From CAYPXJ01 sp964414595 (lineage in GTDB: Bacteria > Pseudomonadota > Alphaproteobacteria > Rickettsiales > CAIJLX01), in assembly GCA_964414595.1 (NCBI GenBank), contig CAYPXJ010000010.1:1-40341 (forward strand): a DNA stretch of 40,341 nucleotides, given 5' to 3'. The position numbers and the translations under genes are program-made. Under the pieces are notes generated by a model. It worked only from the letters and a program-made list of their open reading frames with translations. It was not told where the DNA came from and searched no databases. Below are positions 7,104 through 14,467 of this stretch, piece after piece; the stretch's first letter is position 1; every line of letters starts with the position of its first letter.

Positions 7104-8021
7104 ATGGCTGACGATAAAAAACAACCTATTATTATTAAGCGCATCAAAAAAGGTGGCCATGGCCACCATGGCGGCGCATGGAAAGTAGCGTATGCGGATT
7201 TCGTAACCGCGATGATGGCGTTCTTCCTTTTGATGTGGTTGCTCTCGACTGCGCCAACCGAAACGCTGGTTGGTATTGCTGATTATTTTACGCCGACCGT
7301 AGGCGTGAATGACGAGAAGGGTATTGGGTTTGAAGGGGGGGCAAGCAGTGCGCCGGATGGCACGAATAAAAGCGATGCGGCAACGCCGGCGAATATAAAA
7401 TTTGGCGCGCCTGATACGGGGCCTACCGTGCAAAATCCAGAGGAGCAGGATGAAGATATCGAAAAAGAAAAGCGGTTGCTTTTGCGTGTTGAGCAGGATT
7501 TGAAAGAGAAAGTTTTGAACGATCCAAGTCTACAGGAATTCAAAAATAATATTCTGGTAGACCAAACGCCAGAGGGGCTGCGTATTCAGATTGTAGATAG
7601 CAAAGATAAAACGATGTTCCGCGCGGGTAGCGCGCAACCGGAGCCAGATTTGCGTGTTATTCTTGAGCGCATTGCGCAAATTATTGGCCGTGTGCCGAAT
7701 TATCTGTCGGTGGCGGGGCATACCGATACAGCGAAAGGTTCTATTGGAACATATGGTAACTGGGAGCTATCGGCTGATCGTGCAAATGCAAGCCGCCGCT
7801 ATCTGGTGAGCAAAGGGGTGAATCAGGATAAATTCGCGCGCGTGCAAGGCAAAGCGCATGTGGAGCCGTTAAAGCCTGAATCGCCGAACGATCCCAGTAA
7901 CCGTCGTATTAGTATGATTCTGCTCAAAAAATCGGCATTGCCGGAGCAGTTGCAAAATGCACCAGAGAAAGTTTTCACCGATTCGCCTGCGAATAGTAAG
8001 GATGCAAAAATAACCCAATAG
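7104..8021 (+). CDS. motB: Flagellar motor stator protein MotB
   Basis: MotB is the peptidoglycan-anchored half of the stator. The 305-residue protein has a short basic cytoplasmic N-terminus, one membrane helix (about 29-50, VAYADFVTAMMAFFLLMWLL) carrying the proton-binding Asp at residue 32 exactly as in E. coli, a variable plug and linker, and a C-terminal OmpA-like peptidoglycan-binding domain (VAGHTDTAKGSIGTYGNWEL, then LSADRA and NDPSNRRISMILL). Length and layout are normal. A perfect 16-bp palindrome (7152-7167) lies within the Gly/His-rich N-terminal codons. It follows motA by 9 bp. Confidence 0.96.
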   Translation: MADDKKQPIIIKRIKKGGHGHHGGAWKVAYADFVTAMMAFFLLMWLLSTAPTETLVGIADYFTPTVGVNDEKGIGFEGGASSAPDGTNKSDAATPANIKFGAPDTGPTVQNPEEQDEDIEKEKRLLLRVEQDLKEKVLNDPSLQEFKNNILVDQTPEGLRIQIVDSKDKTMFRAGSAQPEPDLRVILERIAQIIGRVPNYLSVAGHTDTAKGSIGTYGNWELSADRANASRRYLVSKGVNQDKFARVQGKAHVEPLKPESPNDPSNRRISMILLKKSALPEQLQNAPEKVFTDSPANSKDAKITQ

Positions 8022-8074
8022 GTGAAGAAATTAACGCGCGATGTTGGTTTTTTGACTTACATTACATATAGATA

Positions 8075-8080
8075 TTGACA
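8075..8080 (+). promoter_or_regulatory. Putative -35 box upstream of the ldtR-like gene
   Basis: A perfect TTGACA lies 71 bp upstream of the regulator's ATG. At 17 bp spacing the -10 position is GACGAT (8098-8103), a weak match. A second TTGACT at 8052-8057 is nearby. The 129-bp gap after motB is a reasonable place for a promoter, but only the -35 is convincing. Confidence 0.3.
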
Positions 8081-8150
8081 TTCAGACGATTCTTCGCGAC
8101 GATGCCGTGGAAATAATTTATGCAAAAATGCTAGCCTTAGGAGTAGAAGC

Positions 8151-8612
8151 ATGAAGCAATCCTACCTTACCCTCATTCTTTTGATTGAACGCCTGCACCG
8201 TCGTTTCCTCGACGTGATCAAGGCAGAGCTCGATCGCCTCAAAATTGAGGACATCAATAACGTGCAAACGTTGATCCTTTATAATATTGGCGCGGAAGAT
8301 CTGACGATTGGTGAACTTACCAACCGGGGTTATTATCTGGGCTCCAACGTTTCTTACAATATCAAGAAGCTCGTGGAAAACGGCTATCTCGAACAAGAGC
8401 GCTCTGCGCACGATAAGCGCTCGGTGAAAATTCGTCTTTCGCAAAAAGGCACCGATTTGCAAAACCGCATTGATGAGTTGTATCAGCGTAATGTTGATCA
8501 ACTTGGTGGTCACTCGATTGCGGAAAATGATGTTGTCGCAACCAATGGTTTCCTGCGCAATCTGGAGAATTTTTGGACGACATGCGTTAATAATATGCAC
8601 CAGCAGCACTAG
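8151..8612 (+). CDS. MarR-type winged-helix regulator, LdtR-like
   Basis: The 153-residue protein has a winged-helix core of the MarR superfamily. An N-terminal dimerisation helix (LTLILLIERLHRRFLDVIK) is followed by the reading helices around LTIGELTNRGYYLGSNVSYN and the wing around EQERSAHDKRSVKIRL. The YYLGSNVSYNIKKLVENGYL stretch resembles LdtR, the alphaproteobacterial regulator studied in Liberibacter and linked to L,D-transpeptidase and stress genes. The DNA targets here are not visible. A 19-bp inverted repeat overlaps its stop codon and may be an operator. SD-like AGGAG precedes the ATG. The family call is firm; the LdtR identity is moderately so. Confidence 0.8.
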   Translation: MKQSYLTLILLIERLHRRFLDVIKAELDRLKIEDINNVQTLILYNIGAEDLTIGELTNRGYYLGSNVSYNIKKLVENGYLEQERSAHDKRSVKIRLSQKGTDLQNRIDELYQRNVDQLGGHSIAENDVVATNGFLRNLENFWTTCVNNMHQQH

Positions 8613-8626
8613 AACTCTGTTCTAGT
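8608..8626. repeat. Perfect inverted repeat overlapping the end of the ldtR-like gene
   Basis: ACTAGAAC and GTTCTAGT form 8-bp perfectly complementary arms around a TCT spacer. The left arm contains the regulator's TAG stop (8610-8612). There is no following T-run, so a classic intrinsic terminator is unlikely. Size and symmetry suit a dimeric regulator's operator, though a simple RNA hairpin is possible too. Confidence 0.6.
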
Positions 8627-8666
8627 TAAATTTGCTCTGATGCGAAAAAAAGATGTGTAAGCGCGC

Positions 8667-8695
8667 TTGAATTTGCCTCCAAAGCTTGTTAAGGA
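8667..8695 (+). promoter_or_regulatory. Putative sigma70-type promoter of the TAXI gene
   Basis: TTGAAT at 8667-8672 and TAAGGA at 8690-8695 are separated by 17 bp, 39 bp before the ATG. The -35 is a fair match and the -10 is mediocre. It lies between the inverted repeat at 8608-8626 and the gene, so binding at that repeat could in principle influence it. Confidence 0.35.
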
Positions 8696-8734
8696 TGCCC
8701 GCACATCGAAAGTTGTCACTTAAGGAGAGCTCTC

Positions 8735-9712
8735 ATGCCGCTGCGACATATTCTTGTTGCTACCCTCACTCTCACTCTTTTTGTTTTTATTCTGGCGCTG
8801 CCGCGTTCGGCCGCAGCAGATAAATTCGTTACCATCGGCACCGGCGGTGTCACAGGGGTATATTATCCTGCTGGTGGCGCTATCTGTCGTTTGGTGAATC
8901 GTGGTCGCAAGGAGCATGGTATTCGCTGCTCGGTCGAATCGACGGGTGGTTCCGTTTATAACTTGAACGCATTGCGTGCCGGCGAAATTGATGTGGCCGT
9001 TGCGCAATCGGATTGGCAATACCATGCGGTTATGGGTACGGAAGTTTTCGCCGATAAGGGCCCGGATACAAAACTGCGCGCCTTGTTCTCGCTGCATAGC
9101 GAGCCGTTTACGGTGATTGCGCGCAAAGATGCGCATGTGAAAAAATTTGAAGATATTATCGGCAAGCGCGTAAATATCGGCAACCCGGGTTCGGGTATGC
9201 GTGCGACGATGGATTTGCTGATGAAAAAACTTGGCTGGTCTAATCGCGATTTCAAATTGGCTTCCGAGTTGAAATCTTCAGAGCAGGCCCAAGCACTTTG
9301 CGATAATAAAATTGATGTGATGATTTATTCTGCTGGTCACCCGAATGGGGCGGTTCAGGAAGTCGCCACTACCTGCGATGTAACCATTATACCGGTTGAT
9401 TCGCCGATGATTGTGGAAATGGTGAAAGATAATCCTTTCTTCGCGTTTGCGACGATTCCGGGCGGTATGTATCCTGGCAATCCAGACGATATTAAAACTT
9501 TTGGTGTAAAAGCAACTTTCGTTTCCTCAACCGATGTGGGTGAAGATGTTGTGTATCAAATTGTAAAAGCGGTGTTTGATAATTTCGAAAATTTCAAAAC
9601 ATTGCACCCGGTATTTTCTACCCTTGATCCTGCAAAAATGATCAAGGAAGGAAATACGGCGCCGCTGCATGATGGCGCAAAAAAATACTATATGGAAAAG
9701 GGCTGGCTGTAA
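8735..9712 (+). CDS. TAXI-family TRAP transporter solute-binding protein
   Basis: TAXI proteins are periplasmic binding proteins of tripartite ATP-independent (TRAP) transporters and bind organic acids or amino acids. The 325-residue product has a signal peptide (about residues 1-28, hydrophobic TLTLTLFVFILALP, ending AAA) and then the family start TIGTGGVTGVYYPAGGAICR, ESTGGSVYNLNALRAGEIDV and IGNPGSGMRATMD. The fused TRAP membrane subunit that would complete a transporter is not in the window; ispA follows after 12 bp. It may use a permease elsewhere or act as a sensor. A strong SD (AAGGAG at 8722-8727) precedes the ATG. Ligand is unknown. Confidence 0.92.
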   Translation: MPLRHILVATLTLTLFVFILALPRSAAADKFVTIGTGGVTGVYYPAGGAICRLVNRGRKEHGIRCSVESTGGSVYNLNALRAGEIDVAVAQSDWQYHAVMGTEVFADKGPDTKLRALFSLHSEPFTVIARKDAHVKKFEDIIGKRVNIGNPGSGMRATMDLLMKKLGWSNRDFKLASELKSSEQAQALCDNKIDVMIYSAGHPNGAVQEVATTCDVTIIPVDSPMIVEMVKDNPFFAFATIPGGMYPGNPDDIKTFGVKATFVSSTDVGEDVVYQIVKAVFDNFENFKTLHPVFSTLDPAKMIKEGNTAPLHDGAKKYYMEKGWL

Positions 9713-9724
9713 TATCGCCGCATC

Positions 9725-10642
9725 ATGGCCTCAAAATCCTCTTATACGGCCGAAGAATTCCAATCTTTACTTAAAAGCACCGCGCAGGAGATTTATCACC
9801 AGCTGGATAAACTCCTGAGCGCGCGCGTGCGCTCCGATGGCGAAAAGCGTTTGCTGGAAGCGATGCGGTATTCTGCCCTGGCGCCCAGCAAATATGTGCG
9901 CCCTTTTTTGCTTTTGCAGGTGGCGGATTTATTTTCCGTTACGCGTAAGCGCTCCCTGCTTATCGCCTGCGCGATTGAATGTATTCATGTGTATTCGCTC
10001 ATTCATGATGATTTGCCGGCAATGGATGACGACGATATGCGGCGTGGTCAAGCTAGCTGCCACAAAAAATTTGATGAGGCGACGGCCATTCTGGCCGGCA
10101 ATGCGCTGCTTACCTTCGCCTTTGAATTAGTAGCGGATCCTTCTACACATCCGGAACCCGTAGTGCGTTGTGGTCTGGTGAGTATGCTGGCGCGTTCGGC
10201 GGGGTATCGCGGCTTGCTTTCGGGGCAGATGCAAGATTTGATTTCCGAAGGTCGTAAACTGTCATTCGAAGAAATTACGCAGCTTCACCGTGAAAAAACG
10301 GCGGAACTTTTTCGCTTCTGTGCGGAGGCCGCGTGCGTGCTTGGTCATGCCGAGCCGGAGGAGCAAACGGCGTTATGCGAATTTGGCGAGAAACTTGGTC
10401 TTTTGTTCCAAGTGACGGACGATATTTTGGATGTAAAAGCGTCTGCGCAGCAGCTTGGAAAAACACCAGGGAAAGACAATGCCTCAGACAAAGCGACGAT
10501 TATAAAATTGCTCGGCGTGAATGAATCGGAAGTCTATGCGGAGAAACTCGCACAGCAGGCGCTGTTGGCGCTCAAGCCCGTGAAGCGTGATATAAAAGCA
10601 CTTATCGCGCTGGTGCAGTATGTACTTACTAGGAAAAGCTAA
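9725..10642 (+). CDS. ispA: Polyprenyl synthetase, farnesyl diphosphate synthase type
   Basis: This enzyme condenses IPP with DMAPP and GPP to make farnesyl diphosphate, the precursor of ubiquinone side chains and undecaprenyl phosphate. The 305-residue protein contains both aspartate-rich motifs: DDLPAMDDDDMRRG at about 95-108 and DDILD at about 239-243. The short insertion in the first motif and HREKTAELFRF are typical of the bacterial IspA group. Length is normal. It follows the TAXI gene by 12 bp and converges with aroC across 13 bp. Chain length (C15) is inferred from the IspA-like motif, and a geranylgeranyl activity cannot be excluded. Confidence 0.92.
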   Translation: MASKSSYTAEEFQSLLKSTAQEIYHQLDKLLSARVRSDGEKRLLEAMRYSALAPSKYVRPFLLLQVADLFSVTRKRSLLIACAIECIHVYSLIHDDLPAMDDDDMRRGQASCHKKFDEATAILAGNALLTFAFELVADPSTHPEPVVRCGLVSMLARSAGYRGLLSGQMQDLISEGRKLSFEEITQLHREKTAELFRFCAEAACVLGHAEPEEQTALCEFGEKLGLLFQVTDDILDVKASAQQLGKTPGKDNASDKATIIKLLGVNESEVYAEKLAQQALLALKPVKRDIKALIALVQYVLTRKS

Positions 10643-10655
10643 TTAGTCGTCGCAT

Positions 10656-11726
10656 TTAGCCGCATTGTGCGCGGTGGCGCAGCATCTGGTCGGCAAGTAC
10701 ACACGCCATCATCGCTTCGCCGATGGGAACGGCGCGAATGCCGACGCATGGGTCATGGCGTCCTTTGGTTTGAATCGTCGTGTTTTTACTTTTCTTATCC
10801 ACGGTATTTACTTCCGTCAGGAAAGAACTTGTCGGTTTCACTGCAAAGCGCGCGACAACCGGTTGGCCGGTGGAAATGCCGCCGAGTATGCCGCCATTGT
10901 GATTCGTGGTAAAAATAGCTTTGCCGTTTTTGCTCTGCATTTGATCGGCGAAATCCGGGCCTTCGCCAGCGGCCATCGCAAAACCGCTACCGATTTCGAC
11001 GGCCTTCACTGCGTTGATTGACATCATCGCGGCGGCGAGTTCCGTATCGAGTTTTCCATACACAGGTTCACCCCAACCGGCGGGAACACCTTCGGCATGT
11101 ACTTCGACAATCGCACCGACAGACGAGCCGCGCTTACGCACATCGAGCAAATATTCTTCCCATTTGGCGACGATTTTTTTATCCGGGCTGAAGAAGGCAT
11201 TTTTCTCGACCTCTTTCCAATCCCAATTTTTATGGGTGAGGGGCATATCGCCAACCTGTATGAGTGCACCACGAATGGAAATTTTTTTGCCTAAAATTTT
11301 GCGCGCGATAGCGCCGGCGGCAACGCGCATTGCGGTTTCGCGCGCGCTCGAGCGCCCGCCGCCGCGATAATCGCGGATGCCGTATTTCTGCCAGTAGGTG
11401 TAGTCGGCATGGCCGGGACGGAATTTATCGACGATATCGCCGTAATCTTTCGAACGCTGGTCTTCGTTATAAATAATCAGGCTGATGGGATGGCCGGTGG
11501 TCAAACCTTCGAATACGCCGGAAAGAATTTTGACGCGATCGCCTTCTTGACGTTGCGTGGTGAATTTCGATTGGCCGGGACGGCGTTTATCGAGGTAAGG
11601 CTGGATATCGGCTTCCGAAAGCGGGATGCGTGGCGGCACACCGTCTACGACGCAGCCAATGGCCTCGCCATGGCTTTCACCCCAAGTGGTAAAACGAAAA
11701 ATGCGGCCGAATGTGTTAAAAGACAT
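10656..11726 (-). CDS. aroC: Chorismate synthase
   Basis: AroC makes chorismate from EPSP with reduced FMN, the last step of the shared aromatic pathway. The 356-residue sequence carries all three family signatures: the N-terminal GRIFRFTTWGESHGEAIGC, the middle GIRDYRGGGRSSARETAMRV and the C-terminal TKGRHDPCVGIRAVPIGEAM. Length is typical. On the minus strand it is downstream of fabI, an order I recall in other alphaproteobacteria. A 10-N assembly gap (11736-11745) lies in the short spacer just upstream, so the true distance and any ribosome binding site cannot be judged. Confidence 0.97.
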   Translation of the reverse strand: MSFNTFGRIFRFTTWGESHGEAIGCVVDGVPPRIPLSEADIQPYLDKRRPGQSKFTTQRQEGDRVKILSGVFEGLTTGHPISLIIYNEDQRSKDYGDIVDKFRPGHADYTYWQKYGIRDYRGGGRSSARETAMRVAAGAIARKILGKKISIRGALIQVGDMPLTHKNWDWKEVEKNAFFSPDKKIVAKWEEYLLDVRKRGSSVGAIVEVHAEGVPAGWGEPVYGKLDTELAAAMMSINAVKAVEIGSGFAMAAGEGPDFADQMQSKNGKAIFTTNHNGGILGGISTGQPVVARFAVKPTSSFLTEVNTVDKKSKNTTIQTKGRHDPCVGIRAVPIGEAMMACVLADQMLRHRAQCG

Positions 11727-11735
11727 GCTGTCGAT

Positions 11736-11745
11736 NNNNNNNNNN
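11736..11745. other. Assembly gap (10 N) between fabI and aroC
   Basis: Ten Ns, probably a fixed-size placeholder, begin 10 bp upstream of the aroC ATG and end directly before the fabI stop codon (11746-11748). Both flanking genes are complete in the visible sequence. The real gap length is unknown, so a small gene could be hidden here. Confidence 0.98.
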
Positions 11746-12549
11746 TTATACGACAGAAATATCCGGTGCGTCGACAGCTTTCATGCCGACAACATGATAT
11801 CCGGAATCAACATGGATATTTTCACCCGTCGTACCGGAGCTCAAATCGCTTACCAGATCAAGCCCAGCGCCGCCAACATCTTCGAGTGTCGTGTTGCGCT
11901 TGAGCGGTGCGTTATATTCATTCCACTTCAAGATATAACGGAAATCACTGATGCCGGAAGCGGCGAGCGTGCGTACCGGGCCGGCGGAAAGTGAATTGAC
12001 GCGGATTTTTTGTGGGCCGAGATCGACCGCCAGATATTTCACGCTGGTTTCGAGTGCGGCTTTGGCAACGCCCATTACGTTATAATTCGGCATCACGCGT
12101 TCCGCGCCGAGATACGTCAGGGTCACCAGGCTGCCGCCATTTTTCATCATCGGGGCGGCATAGCGCGCTGCTTCGGTGAAAGAGTAACAGGAAATATGCA
12201 TACTTTGCAGGAAGTTCGGCAGCGACGTATCGAGATATTTACCCTTCAGCTCGTTCTTATCTGAGAACGCAATGGCGTGCACCAGGAAGTCGAAACTATC
12301 CCAGTGCTTCGCCAGATCGGTAAATACATTTTGGAAGGAAACATTGTCCGTCACATCACAGGGCAGAGTGATATTGCTGCCAACACTTTCCGCCAGCGGT
12401 ACTACGCGCTTTTGCAGAGCCTCTCCTTGGAATGTGAAAGCCAGTTCCGCACCGTGCTGATGGCACAGCGACGCGATACCCCAGGCGAGCGATTTATCAT
12501 TCGCCACGCCCATAATCAGGCCGCGCTTACCCTTTAGAAGTGCGGTCAT
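11746..12549 (-). CDS. fabI: Enoyl-[acyl-carrier-protein] reductase (NADH) FabI
   Basis: FabI reduces trans-2-enoyl-ACP in the last step of each fatty-acid elongation cycle. The 267-residue SDR-fold protein has the FabI start KRGLIMGVANDKSLAWGIA and the catalytic Tyr-Lys set at Tyr146, Tyr156 and Lys163 (YLGAERVMPNYNVMGVAKAA), which are the same numbers as in E. coli FabI. SAGPVRTLAASGI follows. The position of the triclosan-contact Gly of E. coli (HSIGF) is Ala here (HAIAF), which I believe is usual in alphaproteobacteria. The stop codon directly abuts the assembly gap. It lies 21 bp downstream of the lipoprotein gene and probably shares its promoter. Confidence 0.97.
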   Translation of the reverse strand: MTALLKGKRGLIMGVANDKSLAWGIASLCHQHGAELAFTFQGEALQKRVVPLAESVGSNITLPCDVTDNVSFQNVFTDLAKHWDSFDFLVHAIAFSDKNELKGKYLDTSLPNFLQSMHISCYSFTEAARYAAPMMKNGGSLVTLTYLGAERVMPNYNVMGVAKAALETSVKYLAVDLGPQKIRVNSLSAGPVRTLAASGISDFRYILKWNEYNAPLKRNTTLEDVGGAGLDLVSDLSSGTTGENIHVDSGYHVVGMKAVDAPDISVV

Positions 12550-12570
12550 AGCTTAAGCCCTGTGTATGAA

Positions 12571-13059
12571 CTATTGCGTAATCTGCCAAGTTCCATCTGG
12601 CTGACGGCAAGCGGTGCCATGGCCTTCCGCGGTTTTGCCGCCGACATTGATGGTTTGCGTATATTCACGGCAATATTGGCCGCCGGCAGTTTGGTAAGTG
12701 CGGGTCGGCGTAAAGGTGCCGCTATTGCCGCTATCCGGATTTGCCCAGGTGCTTTGCACGCCAACGCGGGAAGTTTCCAGCGCTTGCTGCGATGTTTGGT
12801 TGTAATAGGCCATATCTGCGCGGTCGAGCGATGCGCCAACTTCTTTGCCAATGCCTGCGCCGAGCAGCGTACCAACGGCGATTGCAGCGACGTTGCCAGA
12901 GCCTTTGCCGACATTCGAGCCAGCCCATGCGCCAAGACCAGCGCCGGCGAGCGTACCGATATTTTCTTTGTTCACGATATCATCGCGCTGGCCGTTTTGC
13001 GCACACGCGGTAGCAAGAACAGCCACCATACCGGCAGCGATAAATTTAGAGAATTTCAT
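12571..13059 (-). CDS. Glycine-zipper surface lipoprotein (17 kDa antigen-like)
   Basis: The 162-residue protein has a lipoprotein signal peptide with lipobox LATAC (lipidated Cys19). It then carries a glycine-zipper region (about residues 34-75: GTLAGAGLGAWAGSNVG, AIAVGTLLGAGIGKEVG) that forms a hairpin in the outer membrane. The C-terminal half contains TFTPTRTYQTAGGQYCREYT and GTACRQPDGTWQI, as in the rickettsial 17-kDa surface antigen family. These proteins belong to the outer-membrane or envelope layer and their molecular role is uncertain. A strong SD (AGGAGG) and a good promoter (13109-13137) lie upstream. It leads a minus-strand run with fabI and aroC. Confidence 0.85.
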   Translation of the reverse strand: MKFSKFIAAGMVAVLATACAQNGQRDDIVNKENIGTLAGAGLGAWAGSNVGKGSGNVAAIAVGTLLGAGIGKEVGASLDRADMAYYNQTSQQALETSRVGVQSTWANPDSGNSGTFTPTRTYQTAGGQYCREYTQTINVGGKTAEGHGTACRQPDGTWQITQ

Positions 13060-13108
13060 AATTCCTCCTGGGAATGTGTAAGTTGTTTATTCGACAGAAA
13101 CGCCCAAA

Positions 13109-13137
13109 TATATACGGAATATCGAATCAATAGTCAA
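13109..13137 (-). promoter_or_regulatory. Sigma70-type promoter of the lipoprotein-fabI genes
   Basis: On the minus strand TTGACT (13137 to 13132) and TATATA (13114 to 13109) are separated by exactly 17 bp, with a predicted start near 13102 and an AGGAGG ribosome site just before the ATG. The -35 box abuts the metZ stop codon (13138-13140). This separates the lipoprotein transcript from metZ. Confidence 0.65.
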
Positions 13138-14331
13138 TTAGGCCAGCGCCTGCTTCAGGTCGCCTATCAAGTCTTCTACATCTTCTATGCCTACCGAGAG
13201 TCGGAGTAGGCCATCACCAATACCAATCGCCGCGCGATCCTGCGGCGTGAGGTTGGAGTGGGTGGTGGTACCAGGGTGCGTAATTAGGGATTTGGCATCG
13301 CCGAGATTGTTCGAAATATCAATGATTTCGAGCTTGTTCATAAAAGCAAACGCGCCCTTTTTTCCACCTTTTACTTCAAAGGCAATCAGCGGGCCGCCAT
13401 GGTGCATTTGCTTTTGTGCAATAGCATAATGCGGGTGCGATTTCAGGCCGGGGTAAATCACGCGCGCAACTTGGCCCTGATTTTCCAAAAATTCAGCGAT
13501 TTTCTGGGCGTTTTCGCAGTGGCGTTCCATACGGAGTTCAAAGGATTCCAGCGCTTTCAATACCACCCAGGCATTGAAGGGGCTCAAGGCCGGGCCGGTA
13601 TGGCGGTGGAAAGGCAGCAGCGTTTCCTTGATAAATTTCTCGGTGCCAAGAATCGCGCCGCCAAGCGTGCGGCCATGGCCATCCATATGTTTTGTTGTGG
13701 AATACACGACCACGTCCGCGCCGAGTGTAAGCGGTTCCTGGAGCAGCGGGGTGGCGAAAATGTTATCGACGATAAGCTGCGTGCCCTGTTTTTTACACAG
13801 CTTGGCGACGGCAGCGATATCGACCAGATCGAGCGTCGGGTTGCTTGGTGTTTCAATAAATACATGCGTGGCGTTATCACTGATCGCTTTTTCCCACGCT
13901 TTGAGGTCATCGCTTTGCACAAGCGTTGCGCGCACGCCGAAGCGCGGCAGAATCTGCGTAATAATATAATGGCAGGAGCCAAACAGAACTTTATTTGCCA
14001 CCACATGATCGCCCGGCTTCACCGTGCACATAATGGAAGCAAACACCGCCGCCATGCCTGACGCGACAACGCAGCAGGCTTCTGCACCCGGTTCGAGTAG
14101 CGTCAGCCGTTCTTCCAACATTGCGAGCGAGGGGTTGAGATAACGCGAATAAACGAAACCTGGTTCTTCACCGTTAAAACGCTTCTCTGCGGTTTCGGCA
14201 GCGTCGTAACAAAAGCCGGAATTGAGGAAGATCGCTTCGCTCGTTTCGCCGAAATTAGAACGCATGGTGCCGCCGCGCACAAGTTTCGTGCTACGTTTCC
14301 ATTTTTTCGCGCTGTCTTTTTTCTTTGCCAT
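13138..14331 (-). CDS. metZ: O-succinylhomoserine sulfhydrylase MetZ
   Basis: MetZ is a PLP enzyme of the Cys/Met metabolism family that makes homocysteine directly from O-succinylhomoserine (or O-acetylhomoserine) and sulfide. The 397-residue protein shows YSRYLNPSLAMLEERL, the SGMAA cofactor loop, DNIFATPLLQEPL and the PLP-binding lysine Lys214 in YSTTKHMDGHG, then the C-terminal LITHPGTTTHSNL. The GHGRTLGGAIL context is typical of MetZ more than of cystathionine synthases, but family members are hard to separate by sequence. No SD precedes the ATG. Instead a strong hairpin with a possible pseudoknot sits in the leader (14346-14396). It is divergent from nuoA. Confidence 0.88.
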   Translation of the reverse strand: MAKKKDSAKKWKRSTKLVRGGTMRSNFGETSEAIFLNSGFCYDAAETAEKRFNGEEPGFVYSRYLNPSLAMLEERLTLLEPGAEACCVVASGMAAVFASIMCTVKPGDHVVANKVLFGSCHYIITQILPRFGVRATLVQSDDLKAWEKAISDNATHVFIETPSNPTLDLVDIAAVAKLCKKQGTQLIVDNIFATPLLQEPLTLGADVVVYSTTKHMDGHGRTLGGAILGTEKFIKETLLPFHRHTGPALSPFNAWVVLKALESFELRMERHCENAQKIAEFLENQGQVARVIYPGLKSHPHYAIAQKQMHHGGPLIAFEVKGGKKGAFAFMNKLEIIDISNNLGDAKSLITHPGTTTHSNLTPQDRAAIGIGDGLLRLSVGIEDVEDLIGDLKQALA

Positions 14332-14345
14332 AAGGGAAATGGGCT

Positions 14346-14396
14346 TACTGGATTTTCATCGCAAAATCCACAGTATTTTACGATGCTGCAACGCAG
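14346..14396 (-). promoter_or_regulatory. Structured leader before metZ (hairpin with possible pseudoknot)
   Basis: In the metZ leader (minus strand) a 7-bp perfect stem (GGATTTT/AAAATCC, 14350-14356 with 14363-14369) has a 6-nt loop GCGATG. It is extended below a 2-nt bulge by TACT/AGTA (14346-14349 with 14372-14375). The loop bases CGATG are complementary to CATCG at 14381-14385 upstream, which would make a pseudoknot. CATCG itself directly follows a small CTGC-GTT-GCAG hairpin (14386-14396). The structure ends 14 nt before the start codon, where no SD is seen. Methionine genes in alphaproteobacteria often carry SAM-II riboswitches, but this does not match the SAM-II consensus as I remember it, so function is inferred only. 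Confidence 0.4.
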
Positions 14397-14404
14397 AATC
14401 GGTA

Positions 14405-14433
14405 TAGACAAGTATTTGAAGTTTCAGTACTAT
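14405..14433 (+). promoter_or_regulatory. Putative promoter of the nuo operon
   Basis: TAGACA (14405-14410, one mismatch to the consensus -35) and TACTAT (14428-14433, a fair -10) are separated by 17 bp, 34 bp upstream of the nuoA ATG. The predicted start near 14440 would leave a leader of about 28 nt. The region is the only gap between divergent metZ and nuoA. Confidence 0.5.
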
Positions 14434-14467
14434 GCCGAGGTCAGACAGGGATCCTACCATTAACACG

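Noticed and set aside
6621..7433. A 270-codon minus-strand open frame across motA/motB
   Set aside because: It is antisense to both stator genes, whose key residues all match E. coli positions; the translated protein has unnatural Arg/His/Cys composition.
11821..11920. FabI loss or truncation at the assembly gap
   Set aside because: The FabI reading frame ends in its own TAA at 11746-11748 after a normal C-terminus, so the gap does not truncate it.
12562..13209. A 215-codon plus-strand open frame over the lipoprotein gene
   Set aside because: It is opposite a lipoprotein with signal peptide, lipobox, SD and promoter; composition (Cys, Arg, Ala rich) is shadow-like.
13399..14061. A 220-codon plus-strand open frame inside metZ
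   Set aside because: It is antisense to the metZ core including the PLP lysine; no domain and no SD.
14332..14467. A canonical SAM-II riboswitch before metZ
   Set aside because: The expected conserved core of SAM-II, as far as I remember it, is not present; only generic hairpins and a possible pseudoknot are visible, so I report a structure without naming a class.
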